A stretch of DNA of 64,000 nt from Sphingorhabdus contaminans (GCF_007280415.1 NZ_VKKU01000001.1:1364001-1428000); one strand, 5' to 3'; counted from the stretch's first letter, positions 1 through 9,091 are shown. The notes: a model not told the origin generated them from the sequence alone. Translations and numbers: made by a program.

Positions 1-358
1 CGTCCAGCGCCAGCCGGCCATCTGCAACCATCAGGCCTACCAGCGTTGCCGTGACGCTCTTCGCCATGGACCAACTGATCAGACGCGTATCCGGACCATA
101 GCCCGGCGCATAGCGTTCGGCGATGACGCGCCCGCCCTGCATGATCACCAAGGCCCGCGTTTCGGAAAGCGCCGGGTCTTCGAAAAAAGGCGCGATGGCA
201 TTTGCGAGCCGATCTTTGCCGACAACGGCGTCATCGGCGATGAAGGTTTCACCGGGTCCGGCCGCCTTGGCCACGGGTTCCTGTGTGCAGGAACCGAGGG
301 CGATTGCGGCGATGGCACAAAAAGCGGTTGCGGCGGCGGTGAATTTGTTCCTAGGCAT
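1..358 (-). CDS. Serine hydrolase, beta-lactamase (class C) family, lipoprotein; 5' part only
   Basis: Only the first 119 codons are in the window; the gene continues past base 1. The N-terminus is a short positively charged and hydrophobic signal followed by the lipobox LGSC, so a lipid-anchored periplasmic protein is expected. Near the cut end the sequence reads SWSMAKSVT, the SxxK motif that supplies the nucleophilic serine and general-base lysine in class C beta-lactamase, DD-peptidase and esterase relatives. The ATG at 358 is divergent from the small gene starting at 390. The family is clear, but the substrate (beta-lactam, peptidoglycan or ester) cannot be told from this fragment. Confidence 0.8.
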   Translation of the reverse strand, partial: MPRNKFTAAATAFCAIAAIALGSCTQEPVAKAAGPGETFIADDAVVGKDRLANAIAPFFEDPALSETRALVIMQGGRVIAERYAPGYGPDTRLISWSMAKSVTATLVGLMVADGRLALD

Positions 359-389
359 GGCGCGTACCGATGCACCAGATGGAGGCCCT

Positions 390-764
390 ATGGCAACCGC
401 AACTTCAAAGCCGACCGCGAAAGAGCCGAGCATTTTGATGCGCAGGGTCCGTTTGGCCGCGATCGCGATTGCGACATTGCTTGCTTTATGGGTCGTCTGG
501 AATTGGGGAACTATCAAGGGTCAGGCGAAAGTCGGCGCAGCCTATGGCGCGCATATCGCCTGTTCGTGCCGCTATATCGAAGGCCGAAGCATGGACAGCT
601 GCGTCACCGACAAGGAAGCCGGCATGGAAATGGTCCGGCTTTCCGACGATCCGGAAAACAAACGCGTCTACGCAAGCGTCCCCCTCCTGGCCGAGGCAGT
701 TGCCGAACGGCGCGGCAATTTCGGATGTGTGCAGCTCAACGCAAAAGAGATTGAAGCGCTCTGA
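390..764 (+). CDS. Conserved hypothetical protein with one N-terminal membrane segment
   Basis: 124 residues. I chose the ATG at 390 because GGAGG lies at 381-385; the reading frame is open further upstream, but that overlaps the divergent hydrolase start. Residues about 18-38 (VRLAAIAIATLLALWVVWNW) form a single membrane segment, leaving a soluble domain of about 80 residues, probably periplasmic. That domain carries CSCRYIEGR, a later SCVTD and a C-terminal FGCVQL, so there are four cysteines that could form disulfides or bind a ligand. The gene ends 10 bases before the convergent mnmA stop. I do not recognise a named family. Confidence 0.65.
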   Translation: MATATSKPTAKEPSILMRRVRLAAIAIATLLALWVVWNWGTIKGQAKVGAAYGAHIACSCRYIEGRSMDSCVTDKEAGMEMVRLSDDPENKRVYASVPLLAEAVAERRGNFGCVQLNAKEIEAL

Positions 765-774
765 CCCCAACCGG

Positions 775-1899
775 TCAGGCGGCGCTGACCAGTTCTACGG
801 CAGTCGTTTCCTCGATCCAGCCACCACCCAGCACGCGTTCGCCATCGTAAAAGACCGCAGCCTGCCCGGGGGCAACACCATATTCGGGCGTATCGAATGT
901 CAGCCATTCGCCATCCATGCGCGCAGGCACCGGCTTTGCCATCGACCGTACTTTGGCAAGCAGCGGGCGTCCCTCTACATCCGCCAGCCAGTTGGCCTCG
1001 ACAATCCGCGCCGCCTGTACAGCCAGTGCCTCGCGCGGTCCTACAATCACCCGTTGTGTCGCGGGATCAAGCCGGATGACATAAAGAGGCACGGGCTGCC
1101 CGCCGATTTCCAGACCTTTGCGCTGTCCGACCGTATAATGGATCATACCCTTATGCTGACCCAGCACGCGGCCATCGAGATGGACGATATCGCCACTTAG
1201 TTCCGCATCGGGGCGCACCTTGCGAACGACCGATGCATAATCGCCGTCGGGCACGAAACAGATATCCTGACTGTCCGGCTTCATCGCAACCACGAGACCC
1301 AGTTCCTGCGCAATGGCGCGCACCTGTGGCTTGGGCATGCCGCCTAACGGAAAACGCAAATAGTCGAGCTGGTCTTGCGTCGTCGCGAACAGGAAATAGC
1401 TCTGGTCGCGTGCCGGGTCTGCGGCGCGGTGCAACTCGGCACCCGCCGGCCCTTCGACGCGGCGGACATAATGCCCCGTCGCAAGGCAATCCGCGCCCAG
1501 TTCCTTGGCCAGCCGGAACAGATCGGTAAATTTGACACCCATATTGCAGCGCACGCAGGGTATCGGTGTACGCCCCGCCATATATTCATCGGCGAAATGG
1601 TCGATGACGGATTCGCGGAACCGGCTTTCGTGATCGAACACATAATGGGCAATGCCCAGCTTGTCGGCAACGGCGCGGGCATCGCGGATATCCTGCCCGG
1701 CGCAGCATGCCCCGGCCCGCTTCACCGCGCTGCCATGATCGTAAAGCTGCAGCGTAACGCCCACGGTTTCGGCCCCTGACCGCGCCGCAAGCGCGGCGAC
1801 GACGGACGAATCAACACCGCCGGACATGGCAACCACGATCCGTTTCCCCGCCAGATCGGGGCCCAATTGAAAATCGTTCAGATAAATATCGTCAATCAT
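775..1899 (-). CDS. mnmA: tRNA-specific 2-thiouridylase MnmA
   Basis: 374 residues from the ATG at 1899; a TTG start at 1959 is possible but would add an unusual Cys-rich tail. MnmA uses ATP to adenylate U34 of the tRNAs for Lys, Glu and Gln and then inserts sulfur to give s2U34. The PP-loop SGGVDSS is at residues 26-32. The catalytic cysteine pair is visible as CVRCN (Cys118) and [10 protein letters not shown] (Cys214). The C-terminal beta-barrel region ([11 protein letters not shown] and onward) is complete. The gene is convergent with the small gene on the other strand, and nothing suggests damage. Confidence 0.95.
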   Translation of the reverse strand: MIDDIYLNDFQLGPDLAGKRIVVAMSGGVDSSVVAALAARSGAETVGVTLQLYDHGSAVKRAGACCAGQDIRDARAVADKLGIAHYVFDHESRFRESVIDHFADEYMAGRTPIPCVRCNMGVKFTDLFRLAKELGADCLATGHYVRRVEGPAGAELHRAADPARDQSYFLFATTQDQLDYLRFPLGGMPKPQVRAIAQELGLVVAMKPDSQDICFVPDGDYASVVRKVRPDAELSGDIVHLDGRVLGQHKGMIHYTVGQRKGLEIGGQPVPLYVIRLDPATQRVIVGPREALAVQAARIVEANWLADVEGRPLLAKVRSMAKPVPARMDGEWLTFDTPEYGVAPGQAAVFYDGERVLGGGWIEETTAVELVSAA

Positions 1900-2025
1900 T
1901 TGACAGGCCACATAGGGGCAGCAGAACGAAAAGGCCAGTTTTCCGTCATTACTTCTCAATATGGAACAGCATTTAAGGCAAAATGATAATTACCGTTAAC
2001 CTCGGCTAACATCCTCTGAATAGCG

Positions 2026-2059
2026 CCTTTACCCCATGTTATAAAATGGTGGGTAAAGG
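2026..2059. repeat. 9-base inverted repeat
   Basis: CCTTTACCC (2026-2034) pairs with GGGTAAAGG (2051-2059) across a 16-base AT-rich centre. It lies about 130 bases upstream of the mnmA start, in the shared mnmA-sciP intergenic region. It has the form of an operator or small hairpin; its function is unknown. Confidence 0.5.
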
Positions 2060-2102
2060 GGGTGTCATGGAAATGACATTCCCCCACACGGCACTGAGTC
2101 AA

Positions 2103-2107
2103 GATTC
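2103..2107. promoter_or_regulatory. GANTC site (CcrM methylation motif), first of two upstream of sciP
   Basis: The bases read GATTC. In alphaproteobacteria CcrM methylates GANTC, and promoters of cell-cycle genes often carry it. A second GATTC is at 2346-2350. Two chance copies in 330 bases are not unlikely, so regulatory meaning is inferred only from the neighbouring sciP gene. Confidence 0.35.
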
Positions 2108-2237
2108 GGTCGACCGCAAAAATGATTATGTGGCGATGTTGGCGATGGCTTCTGCGCGCCAGGCGAATAGCCGTACCGTGCGGATCGTGCGACGGGCCGC
2201 ATCGGGCATGGACGCAGGGGGGGACTTCATTACCCGT

Positions 2238-2312
2238 CGCATTAATTTTTTCGCCACCAAGGATCGTGCAAAAGTGGGGGTATGCGGCGCTTTTGCGCAG
2301 AAAATTAATGCG
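2238..2312. promoter_or_regulatory. Nested perfect inverted repeats in the sciP leader
   Basis: Outer arms CGCATTAATTTT (2238-2249) and AAAATTAATGCG (2301-2312) are a perfect 12-base match. Inside them GCAAAAG (2268-2274) pairs with CTTTTGC (2290-2296). Together they could form one 75-base stem-loop in RNA, or a pair of dimeric operators in DNA. No T-tract follows, so it is not a plain intrinsic terminator. It ends 122 bases before the sciP start. Confidence 0.55.
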
Positions 2313-2345
2313 GAACCAATATGTGAAGCGGACGTTTACCAATCC

Positions 2346-2350
2346 GATTC
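2346..2350. promoter_or_regulatory. GANTC site near the sciP promoter
   Basis: GATTC lies about 85 bases upstream of the sciP ATG. A TTAACC motif at 2400-2405 resembles a CtrA half site. Both fit the known CtrA and CcrM control of SciP-type genes in Caulobacter, but neither is proven here. Confidence 0.35.
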
Positions 2351-2434
2351 AGCCTATATCAAAGACCATCGCCTAGAAGACGAAGCAACCGGGGTACAGT
2401 TAACCCATGCGGGGCATGGAGTATCGAGGACGTT

Positions 2435-2734
2435 ATGATTGAGAACCAAAAAATTCGCCCGGCACAAGTGATCGGCCCGTTGGGAGAGCCGTTAACATTG
2501 TCGAGTCTTCCACCGGCCGGGACCACGCGCTGGGTTGTACGTCGCAAGGCTGAAGTCGTTGCAGCCGTCAATGGTGGTCTGTTGTCCATCAACGACGCAT
2601 GTGAACGTTATGGCTTGACGCTGGAGGAATTTGCTTCCTGGCAGCGTGCCGTTGACCGGTCGGGTATGCCCGGTCTGCGCGTCACGCGTATCCAGCATTA
2701 TCGCGACCTGTACGAGCGCCAGCAAAAATACTAA
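2435..2734 (+). CDS. sciP: SciP-type CtrA inhibitor (DUF1153 family)
   Basis: 99 residues with the family signature running from IGPLGEPLTL through TTRWVVRRKAEVVAAV to the helix-turn-helix GLLSINDACERYGLTLEEFASW and the basic end IQHYRDLYERQQ. In Caulobacter, SciP binds DNA and CtrA and blocks transcription of CtrA targets, so it acts in cell-cycle control. The family is restricted to alphaproteobacteria, which helps place the organism. The gene stands alone, preceded by a long structured leader and followed by a good terminator, so it is probably a monocistronic unit. Confidence 0.9.
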   Translation: MIENQKIRPAQVIGPLGEPLTLSSLPPAGTTRWVVRRKAEVVAAVNGGLLSINDACERYGLTLEEFASWQRAVDRSGMPGLRVTRIQHYRDLYERQQKY

Positions 2735-2755
2735 GAAATGCATGCTAAGCATCTG

Positions 2756-2787
2756 AAAACCCCTGCACTTCGGCGCGGGGGTTTTTC
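2756..2787 (+). terminator. Rho-independent terminator of sciP
   Basis: A stem with AAACCCC (2757-2763) pairing with GGGGTTT (2778-2784), a loop containing CTTCGG, and a TTTTTCTTTT tract. It lies 22 bases after the sciP stop codon. Confidence 0.85.
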
Positions 2788-2902
2788 TTTTGCCGGACAA
2801 GTTTACAATTTCGCGGTCTATTCCATGTAGCGTTCCCGCCCGACCGCGTTATTATCTTCCCGGTGCCAGTTCCCTTTGTGAACGGCCGAGAGGAGGTAAA
2901 TC

Positions 2903-3166
2903 ATGGGTTGGTTAGTTGCAATTATTGTGGGCGGCATCGCCGGCTGGCTGGCGAGCAAGGTGATGAACCGAGACGCGTCGATGGGCATTTTCTGGAATGT
3001 GGTCGCAGGATGCGTCGGGTCGGTGGTCGGCAATCTGATTGCCAACCGCTTCGGTATTGTGGGCAGTGTGCAGCAATTTTCGCTGACCGGGCTGATCGTC
3101 GCCTTCATTGGCGCCATCATCGTCCTGGGTGTTTTGAACCTGATCCAGCGCGGCCGCGTCCGCTAA
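2903..3166 (+). CDS. GlsB/YeaQ/YmgE family stress-response membrane protein
   Basis: 87 residues, almost all in three hydrophobic segments separated by glycine-rich turns (VGGIAGWLASKVM near the N-terminus, GCVGSVVGNLIA in the middle, GLIVAFIGAIIVLGVLNLI at the end). This is the size and pattern of the small transglycosylase-associated inner-membrane family induced by stress in many bacteria; its biochemical role is not established. GAGAGGAGG just upstream is a strong ribosome site. A terminator follows the gene at 3191, so it is transcribed alone. Confidence 0.85.
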   Translation: MGWLVAIIVGGIAGWLASKVMNRDASMGIFWNVVAGCVGSVVGNLIANRFGIVGSVQQFSLTGLIVAFIGAIIVLGVLNLIQRGRVR

Positions 3167-3190
3167 AATTTCTTCATGAAACCACATAGG

Positions 3191-3219
3191 CCGCGCAGCG
3201 ATTCTGCGCGGCTTTTTTA
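3191..3219 (+). terminator. Rho-independent terminator after the GlsB-family gene
   Basis: CCGCGCAG (3191-3198) pairs perfectly with CTGCGCGG (3204-3211) around a 5-base loop and is followed by CTTTTTT. It sits 24 bases past the stop codon. Confidence 0.9.
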
Positions 3220-3419
3220 TGCGACGTCGTTCGTCGAATAGTGTAGGTATCCGACTGTATTGTTGTTCAAAGGCAATGACGGTACGATTAATGAAAAATG
3301 GGTCGTTCAACGAAACCTAAACGCACGCCTTGCAGGCGGTGACTTATTAGGGTAATACAGTTCTGCAAAACTGCTGGCACTGTATAGCATTGCCCCGCGA
3401 TCAAATTTGGAAAGCCGAT

Positions 3420-4598
3420 ATGAATTACGAAACTACAATGACCGGAACGTTGGACGGCGGGGTACTCGCAGAGCGCGAAAACACAAGTCGTCGGCGGATT
3501 ACCATCGCCTTGATCGTCGTGGCCATTTTGGTTGTCATCGGTGCCGCCTATTATTTCATGGGCGGTAGCGGCACTGCCGCACCCGCGGACGATGCGGAAA
3601 ATGCGCAGGCGCAGACGGTTACGGTCGTTGCGCCGGGTCGTGACACAGTCGTCCGCGCGATCAACGCTACCGGCACATTGGCCGCCCGCCGTGAAATTCC
3701 GGTCGGCGTTGTCGGTGAAGGTGGCCAGGTGACGCGCGTGTTCGTCGATGCAGGTGACTGGGTCCAGCGTGGCCAGGTTCTCGTTTCGGTCGACCGGTCG
3801 GTGCAGGTGCAGCAGGCTGCCGCACTTGAGGCACAAATTGGTGTCGCCCGCGCTGACTTGCTTTTGGCGCAGAACGAACTGGACCGCGCACTTCAACTGG
3901 TGGATCGCGGCTTTATTTCCAAAGCGGATGTGGATCGCAAGACGGCGACTCGCGATGCTGCCCGCGCCCGCGTCAATGTAGCCACGGCACAATTGGGTGA
4001 AACCCGTGCCCGCAATGCACGGTTGGATATTCGTGCGCCTGTTTCGGGCTATGTGCTCGAACGCAATGTGGAAACCGGCCAGACTGTTTCGGCAGGAAGC
4101 GGCGTCCTGTTCCGCCTTGCCCAGGACGGGCAGATGGAGTTGCAGGCGCAGTTGAGCGAAAATGACCTGGCGCTCGTGAGCGAAGGCGTACCGGCGAGTG
4201 TGACGCCCGTCGGCACCGACCGGGTTTTCAACGGCACCATCTGGCAAGTCGCACCGATGATCAACACCCAGAATCGTCAGGGTATCGCCCGCATCTCCCT
4301 GCCCTTTGACAAGGCCTTGCGTCCAGGCGGTTTTGCCTCGGTCGAGATCAAGGCGGGATCGATGTCGGCACCCGTTCTGCCCGAATCCGCAGTGCAGACA
4401 GGCCGTGAAGGCAGCTTTGTCTACATTGTCGGAAAGGACAACAAGGTGAAGCAGCGGCCTGTGAAGGTTGGTGACACGACGGCAAATGGCCTGATTATCG
4501 CCAGCGGCCTGGATGGAACCGAGCGCGTCGTCCTGTACGCCGGCGGGTTCCTCAATCCGGATGAAACGGTCAACCCCAAGCTTCTGAAAAAACAATAA
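3420..4598 (+). CDS. RND efflux periplasmic adaptor (membrane fusion protein)
   Basis: 392 residues from the ATG at 3420; a TTG ten codons upstream is less likely. The order is a cytoplasmic tail, one membrane segment near residues 25-45 (ITIALIVVAILVVIGAAYYFM), then a periplasmic adaptor with a lipoyl-like half (GEGGQVTRVFVDAGDWVQRGQVL), a helical hairpin rich in Ala and Gln, the second half (DIRAPVSGYVLERNVETGQ) and a beta-barrel/membrane-proximal domain (PGGFASVEIKAG, PESAVQTGREG). It links the pump encoded 28 bases downstream to an outer-membrane channel. No TolC-like gene is next to it, so the channel is encoded elsewhere. Confidence 0.9.
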   Translation: MNYETTMTGTLDGGVLAERENTSRRRITIALIVVAILVVIGAAYYFMGGSGTAAPADDAENAQAQTVTVVAPGRDTVVRAINATGTLAARREIPVGVVGEGGQVTRVFVDAGDWVQRGQVLVSVDRSVQVQQAAALEAQIGVARADLLLAQNELDRALQLVDRGFISKADVDRKTATRDAARARVNVATAQLGETRARNARLDIRAPVSGYVLERNVETGQTVSAGSGVLFRLAQDGQMELQAQLSENDLALVSEGVPASVTPVGTDRVFNGTIWQVAPMINTQNRQGIARISLPFDKALRPGGFASVEIKAGSMSAPVLPESAVQTGREGSFVYIVGKDNKVKQRPVKVGDTTANGLIIASGLDGTERVVLYAGGFLNPDETVNPKLLKKQ

Positions 4599-4626
4599 TT
4601 CCATTATACAATCGGGACCCTCGCCC

Positions 4627-7600
4627 ATGAATTTCAGTAATATTTCCGCATGGTCCATCCGTAATCCGGTGGTTCCGATTGTATTGTTTCTTGCGCTCAC
4701 GCTGGCGGGCATCATGGCGTTCCGGAATATGGACGTGCAAAATGACCCGGACATTGAATTCCCGGTCGTGGTGGTGTCCATTTCGCAGCCCGGTGCCGCG
4801 CCGTCCGAAATCACCACGCAAATTACGCAAAAGGTCGAATCCGCGATCCGCAGTGTGCAGGGCGTGCGCAACATTGATTCATCCGCCAGCGAGGGAAGCA
4901 CCACGGTCAGCGCCGAATTTGAAATCGGTGACGATATCAATGCCGCGGTCAGCGAGGTCAAAAATGCCGTCGACCAGATCCGCAGCGATTTGCCCGACGG
5001 CATTCTGGAACCCCAGATTTTCAAGGTCGCAACGTCCAACGACCCCATTGCCTATTTCGCTGTAGAAGCGAGCGACATGACGCTCGAACAGCTGAGCTGG
5101 TTTGTGGACGATACGGTTTCCCGCCGGCTTCTGGCGGTGGAAGGCATGGCATCGGTCAGCCGCAATGGCGGTGTAAACCGCGAAATCCGCGTCATACTTG
5201 ACCCCGCCAAGATGCAATCGCTTGGCGTTACAGCCAGCCAGATTAATAGCGTTTTGCGTCAGCAGAATGTGAATGCCTCGGGTGGCCAATCGCAAATCGC
5301 CGGATCGCGCCAATCCGTCCGCGTGCTGGGCAATGCGGCGGATGCCTATGCGCTGAGCCAGGCCCAGATCAGCCTTGGCGGCGGACGTAACATCAAATTG
5401 GCGGACGTTGCGGAAGTCACAGACGGTTTCAGCGAGCAACGCTCCATGGCGTTTGAGGGCGGAAAGCAGGTCGTGACCTTCGGCATGTCCCGCGCAAAAG
5501 GCGCGTCCGACGTGACCGTTTTCGATGAAGCGATGAAACAGATCGAGCAAATCGAAAAGGAGAATCCCGGCGTCAAGTTCACCATCTTGTTCAACAGCGT
5601 GGATTACACCAAGGCACAGTATAAGAGCTCGATGGCGGCAATGATCGAAGGTGCCTTGCTCGCCATCGTCGTCGTGTTCCTGTTCCTGCGCGACTGGCGC
5701 GCCACGGTCATTTCGGCCATTGCGATCCCGCTGTCCGCTATTCCGACCTTCTGGTTCCTCGACCTGATGGGCTTCACGCTCAATAGTTTCACATTGCTGG
5801 CACTGGGCCTGGTGGCAGGTGTTCTGGTCGATGACGCGATCGTGGAAATCGAAAATATCGTCCGGCACATGCGCATGGGCAAATCTGCCTATCAGGCGTC
5901 GATAGATGCCGCTGACGAAATCGGCCTGGCAGTGGTTGCGACAACCTTTTCGATCGTGGCCGTGTTTCTGCCGGTTGGCCTGATGCCCGGCGTTGCGGGG
6001 CAATTCTTCAAGAATTTCGGCCTTACCGTTGTTGCATCAGTGCTGATGAGCCTTGCGGTTGCGCGAATGATCACGCCGATGATCGCGGCTTATTTCCTCA
6101 AATCGGGCGGCATGGCCGAACATGGCGAAAGCGCCTGGATAGAAAAATATATGAAAATCCTCCGCTGGTCGCTTGGCCACCGGCGCTGGATGATGGGTAT
6201 CGGGGCGCTATCGCTGGTCGCAACCGTCGCCTTGCTGGTTGTTTTACCCAAGCAGTTCTTCCCCGACGGTGATTTAGATTTCAGCCGCATCCGGATCGAG
6301 ATGGTTCCGGGCACCACGCTCGAACGTACACGTGAAGTCGCCAATGAGGCAGCGACGATCATTGAAGCCCAGCCCGAAGTCAAAACCGCGCTGCAAAGTG
6401 TGCGTGAAGGCAGTGCCAGCATGTTCATCACGCTGCACAAGGACCGGGAACGTACCAGCCAGGAATTTGAGGAAGACCTGACCCCGCAACTCACCAAAAT
6501 TGCAGACGCCCGCGTCACATTCCAGGCCAACGGCCCGGGTGGTGGTGGATCGGGGCGTGATGTCTCGGTCATGCTTTCGGGTTCCGACCCCAAAAAGCTG
6601 GATGAGACGGCGGCGATATTGGTCGAGCAGATGAAGACGCTGCCTGAACTGCGTGCCCCACGTATCTCGGCTGATTTGCAGCGTCCCGAACTGTTGATCA
6701 GGCCGCGCACCGATCTGGCGGCGCAATTGGGTGTGTCGACCGTCGCGCTCAGCCAGACGATCCGCATTGCCACCTTGGGTGACATTGACCAGAACAGCGC
6801 GAAATTCTCGTTGTCCGACCGTCAGATCCCAATCCGGGTAATGCTCGCCAAGGAATCGCGCGAAAGTCTGGACGTTATCCGCAACCTGCCCGTGCCTCTG
6901 GCCAATGGCGGATCGGTGCCCCTGTCGCGTGTCGCGGATATCAGCTTTGGCGCCGGGCCGACGTCGATCCAGCGGCGCAACCAGAATTTCCGTATCTTCA
7001 TCGGCGCAGACTTCGCACCGGGAATCGTGTCGTCGATGGCCGATGCAAAAATCAACAATCTGCCCATCATGAAGAATCTGCCGACGGGCGTATCACGCGC
7101 ACCCTTTGGCAGCCAGGAATGGGAAGAGGAAATGCAGCGCGACTTCACGACCGCTCTGATTTCCGGAACCCTGCTGGTGTTTGCGGTATTGGTTCTGTTG
7201 TACCACAGGTTCATGTCGCCCCTTGTCAACATGGGCTCCCTGCTGCTCGCCCCGCTTGGCGGGATGTTGGCATTGGCAATTGCCCAGCAGCCAATTTCGA
7301 TGCCGGTGTTTATTGGCATTTTGATGTTGTTCGGTATCGTTGCAAAGAACTCCATTCTGCTGATCGACTTTGCGATCGAGGAAATGGCGCGCGGCGTGCC
7401 CAAATTCCAGGCGATTATGGAGGCCGGTCACAAGCGTGCCCAGCCGATCGTAATGACCACGGTCGCCATGACTGCAGGGATGGTGCCAACCGCCCTTTCG
7501 CTGGGCGGCGATGGCCAGTGGCGCGCGCCGATGGGCACGGTGGTTATCGGTGGCCTGATCGTTTCCACACTGCTGACGCTGCTGATCGTTCCGGCAGGTT

Positions 7601-7767
7601 TCAGCCTGGCCGACGGGTTTGAAAAGCGTGTCGGTCCCTGGCTGCGCACCCGCCTGTTGACCTATGATCCCGAAAAGCACGGTGAAAAGCCGGTCACTCC
7701 GGCTACCACTGGCAAGAAGCAAGGCAAGGACAAGGGTGATCTTGGCGGTTTGCAACCTGCCGAGTAA
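4627..7767 (+). CDS. RND efflux transporter permease (HAE1/AcrB family)
   Basis: 1046 residues, the normal length for hydrophobe/amphiphile RND pumps. TM1 (NPVVPIVLFLALTLAGIMAF) is followed by the first porter domain. The TM4 motif GLVAGVLVDDAIVEIENI carries the paired aspartates of the proton relay. The second repeat contains GILMLFGIVAKNSILLIDFA and the closing membrane helices. The C-terminus ends in a hydrophilic Lys-rich tail of about 30 residues. The pump uses proton motive force to export drugs, solvents or metabolites from the periplasm. It follows the adaptor gene by 28 bases and is surely co-transcribed. The substrate is unknown. Confidence 0.93.
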   Translation: MNFSNISAWSIRNPVVPIVLFLALTLAGIMAFRNMDVQNDPDIEFPVVVVSISQPGAAPSEITTQITQKVESAIRSVQGVRNIDSSASEGSTTVSAEFEIGDDINAAVSEVKNAVDQIRSDLPDGILEPQIFKVATSNDPIAYFAVEASDMTLEQLSWFVDDTVSRRLLAVEGMASVSRNGGVNREIRVILDPAKMQSLGVTASQINSVLRQQNVNASGGQSQIAGSRQSVRVLGNAADAYALSQAQISLGGGRNIKLADVAEVTDGFSEQRSMAFEGGKQVVTFGMSRAKGASDVTVFDEAMKQIEQIEKENPGVKFTILFNSVDYTKAQYKSSMAAMIEGALLAIVVVFLFLRDWRATVISAIAIPLSAIPTFWFLDLMGFTLNSFTLLALGLVAGVLVDDAIVEIENIVRHMRMGKSAYQASIDAADEIGLAVVATTFSIVAVFLPVGLMPGVAGQFFKNFGLTVVASVLMSLAVARMITPMIAAYFLKSGGMAEHGESAWIEKYMKILRWSLGHRRWMMGIGALSLVATVALLVVLPKQFFPDGDLDFSRIRIEMVPGTTLERTREVANEAATIIEAQPEVKTALQSVREGSASMFITLHKDRERTSQEFEEDLTPQLTKIADARVTFQANGPGGGGSGRDVSVMLSGSDPKKLDETAAILVEQMKTLPELRAPRISADLQRPELLIRPRTDLAAQLGVSTVALSQTIRIATLGDIDQNSAKFSLSDRQIPIRVMLAKESRESLDVIRNLPVPLANGGSVPLSRVADISFGAGPTSIQRRNQNFRIFIGADFAPGIVSSMADAKINNLPIMKNLPTGVSRAPFGSQEWEEEMQRDFTTALISGTLLVFAVLVLLYHRFMSPLVNMGSLLLAPLGGMLALAIAQQPISMPVFIGILMLFGIVAKNSILLIDFAIEEMARGVPKFQAIMEAGHKRAQPIVMTTVAMTAGMVPTALSLGGDGQWRAPMGTVVIGGLIVSTLLTLLIVPAGFSLADGFEKRVGPWLRTRLLTYDPEKHGEKPVTPATTGKKQGKDKGDLGGLQPAE

Positions 7768-7810
7768 GCGAGCCTTTGCAGCACGGCCTGCCTTCGTCTA
7801 AGGCGTTGAT

Positions 7811-9091
7811 GTGAAGTCAGCCAATCAACTGGGGCAATCCGAAAAGGCGCGCTATGCGGAGCGTGAAGCCGAACTGCGGCAGATGCGGATCATTGCGACC
7901 GCACTGCTGCTGTTCATGGTCGTGCTGTTCGTTGCGGGCAATTATATGGAAACCCGCTATCAGGGCCATTGGGGCTTTTTGCGCGCCTTTGCCGAGGCGG
8001 GTATGGTCGGCGGCCTTGCCGACTGGTTCGCTGTCACCGCGCTTTTCCGCCATCCGCTTGGCATCCCCATCCCGCACACCGCAATCATTCCAAACAACAA
8101 GGAACGGCTCGGCCGCACGCTTGCAAGCTTTCTGCGGTCCAACTTCCTGACCACCAGAGTGGTCGCGCGCCGCGTTCAGCGCATGGATGTAGCCGGCGCC
8201 ATGGGCAAATTCCTGAGCGCTCCGGCGGGCGGCGAAGGCCGTATGCGCATGGGTGCATCGCGCCTGATGGGCGACATCATCGCGGCACTGGATGACGAAC
8301 GGCTTGGCGGCGTTGCCAAGGGCGCGATCCGCAAACAGCTCGACAAGCTCGACATTGCCCCGCTGCTCGGCCAGTTACTGACCGCGATGATCCGCGAAAG
8401 ACGGCATATCCCGGTTCTGGATGGCATCATCAAATGGGCATCCAAGACGCTTGAGGCCAATGAGCATCTTATCCGCGAAATGGTCGAAGAACGGGCGAAC
8501 ACCATCATGCGCTGGACGGGCCTGGACGACCGGTTGGCCAATGCGATCGTCAACGGCCTCAACAAATTGCTGCACGATATGGCGCAGGACCCTGACCATC
8601 CCTTGCGTGAAAAGGGCGAAGAGGGCTTGGCAAGCCTCGCGCACGACCTGCGCCATGACAAGGAATTGCAGGCAAAGGTCAACCACTGGAAAGGCCAGTT
8701 GCTGGAAAATCCGGCGATGAGCAAATGGATCAACAGCCTATGGGATCAGGGACGCAGCGGCTTGCTGAAGGCGGCGCGCAATCCCGATGCCGCACTTGCG
8801 GGCAGTTTCGGCGACGCGCTGATCAAACTGGGTGGCACCTTGCAGGAGGATGCACGACTGAAGCACCAGATCAACCGCTTTGCACGCCGCGCCATTGTCG
8901 GCACGACCGAAAATTATGGCGACAACATCGTTGCGCTTGTGTCCGACACTATCAAGGGCTGGGACGCCTCAACCATCACCGACCGCGTTGAAAATGCCGT
9001 GGGCAGCGATCTCCAGTTCATCCGTATCAACGGAACATTGGTGGGCGGTATGGCCGGGATCGTCATCCATGCGGTGGGCCTGCTGATTTAG
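7811..9091 (+). CDS. DUF445 family membrane protein
   Basis: 426 residues from a GTG start. A membrane segment lies near residues 28-47 (IIATALLLFMVVLFVAGNYME). It is followed by the family signature around GMVGGLADWFAVTALFRHPLGIPIPHTAIIP and a long helical body, with a glycine-rich hydrophobic C-terminus (GGMAGIVIHAVGLLI). The family is widespread; members have been linked to the cell envelope, but no biochemical role is established. It follows the RND pump by 43 bases on the same strand and may share its transcript. Its stop overlaps the convergent nucleosidase stop by 4 bases. Confidence 0.85.
   Translation: MKSANQLGQSEKARYAEREAELRQMRIIATALLLFMVVLFVAGNYMETRYQGHWGFLRAFAEAGMVGGLADWFAVTALFRHPLGIPIPHTAIIPNNKERLGRTLASFLRSNFLTTRVVARRVQRMDVAGAMGKFLSAPAGGEGRMRMGASRLMGDIIAALDDERLGGVAKGAIRKQLDKLDIAPLLGQLLTAMIRERRHIPVLDGIIKWASKTLEANEHLIREMVEERANTIMRWTGLDDRLANAIVNGLNKLLHDMAQDPDHPLREKGEEGLASLAHDLRHDKELQAKVNHWKGQLLENPAMSKWINSLWDQGRSGLLKAARNPDAALAGSFGDALIKLGGTLQEDARLKHQINRFARRAIVGTTENYGDNIVALVSDTIKGWDASTITDRVENAVGSDLQFIRINGTLVGGMAGIVIHAVGLLI

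Larger units (their letters stand above)
1900..2434. other. 535-base intergenic region upstream of mnmA (-) and sciP (+)
   Basis: No gene is supported here. It holds two inverted repeats (2026-2059 and 2238-2312), two GANTC sites (2103-2107 and 2346-2350) and a TTAACC CtrA-like half site (2400-2405). A frame open on the plus strand from 2046 to 2438 has no recognisable product and its sequence contains the nested inverted repeat. I therefore read the region as a regulatory leader rather than as coding. Confidence 0.5.

Noticed and set aside
2046-2438. Open frame of about 130 codons between mnmA and sciP
   Set aside because: No recognisable protein, no clear ribosome site, and a nested perfect inverted repeat inside it. 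More likely a regulatory leader.
3288-5048. Long antisense open frame opposite the RND adaptor and pump
   Set aside because: Its composition is that of a shadow of GC-rich coding DNA; the plus-strand adaptor and pump are certain genes.
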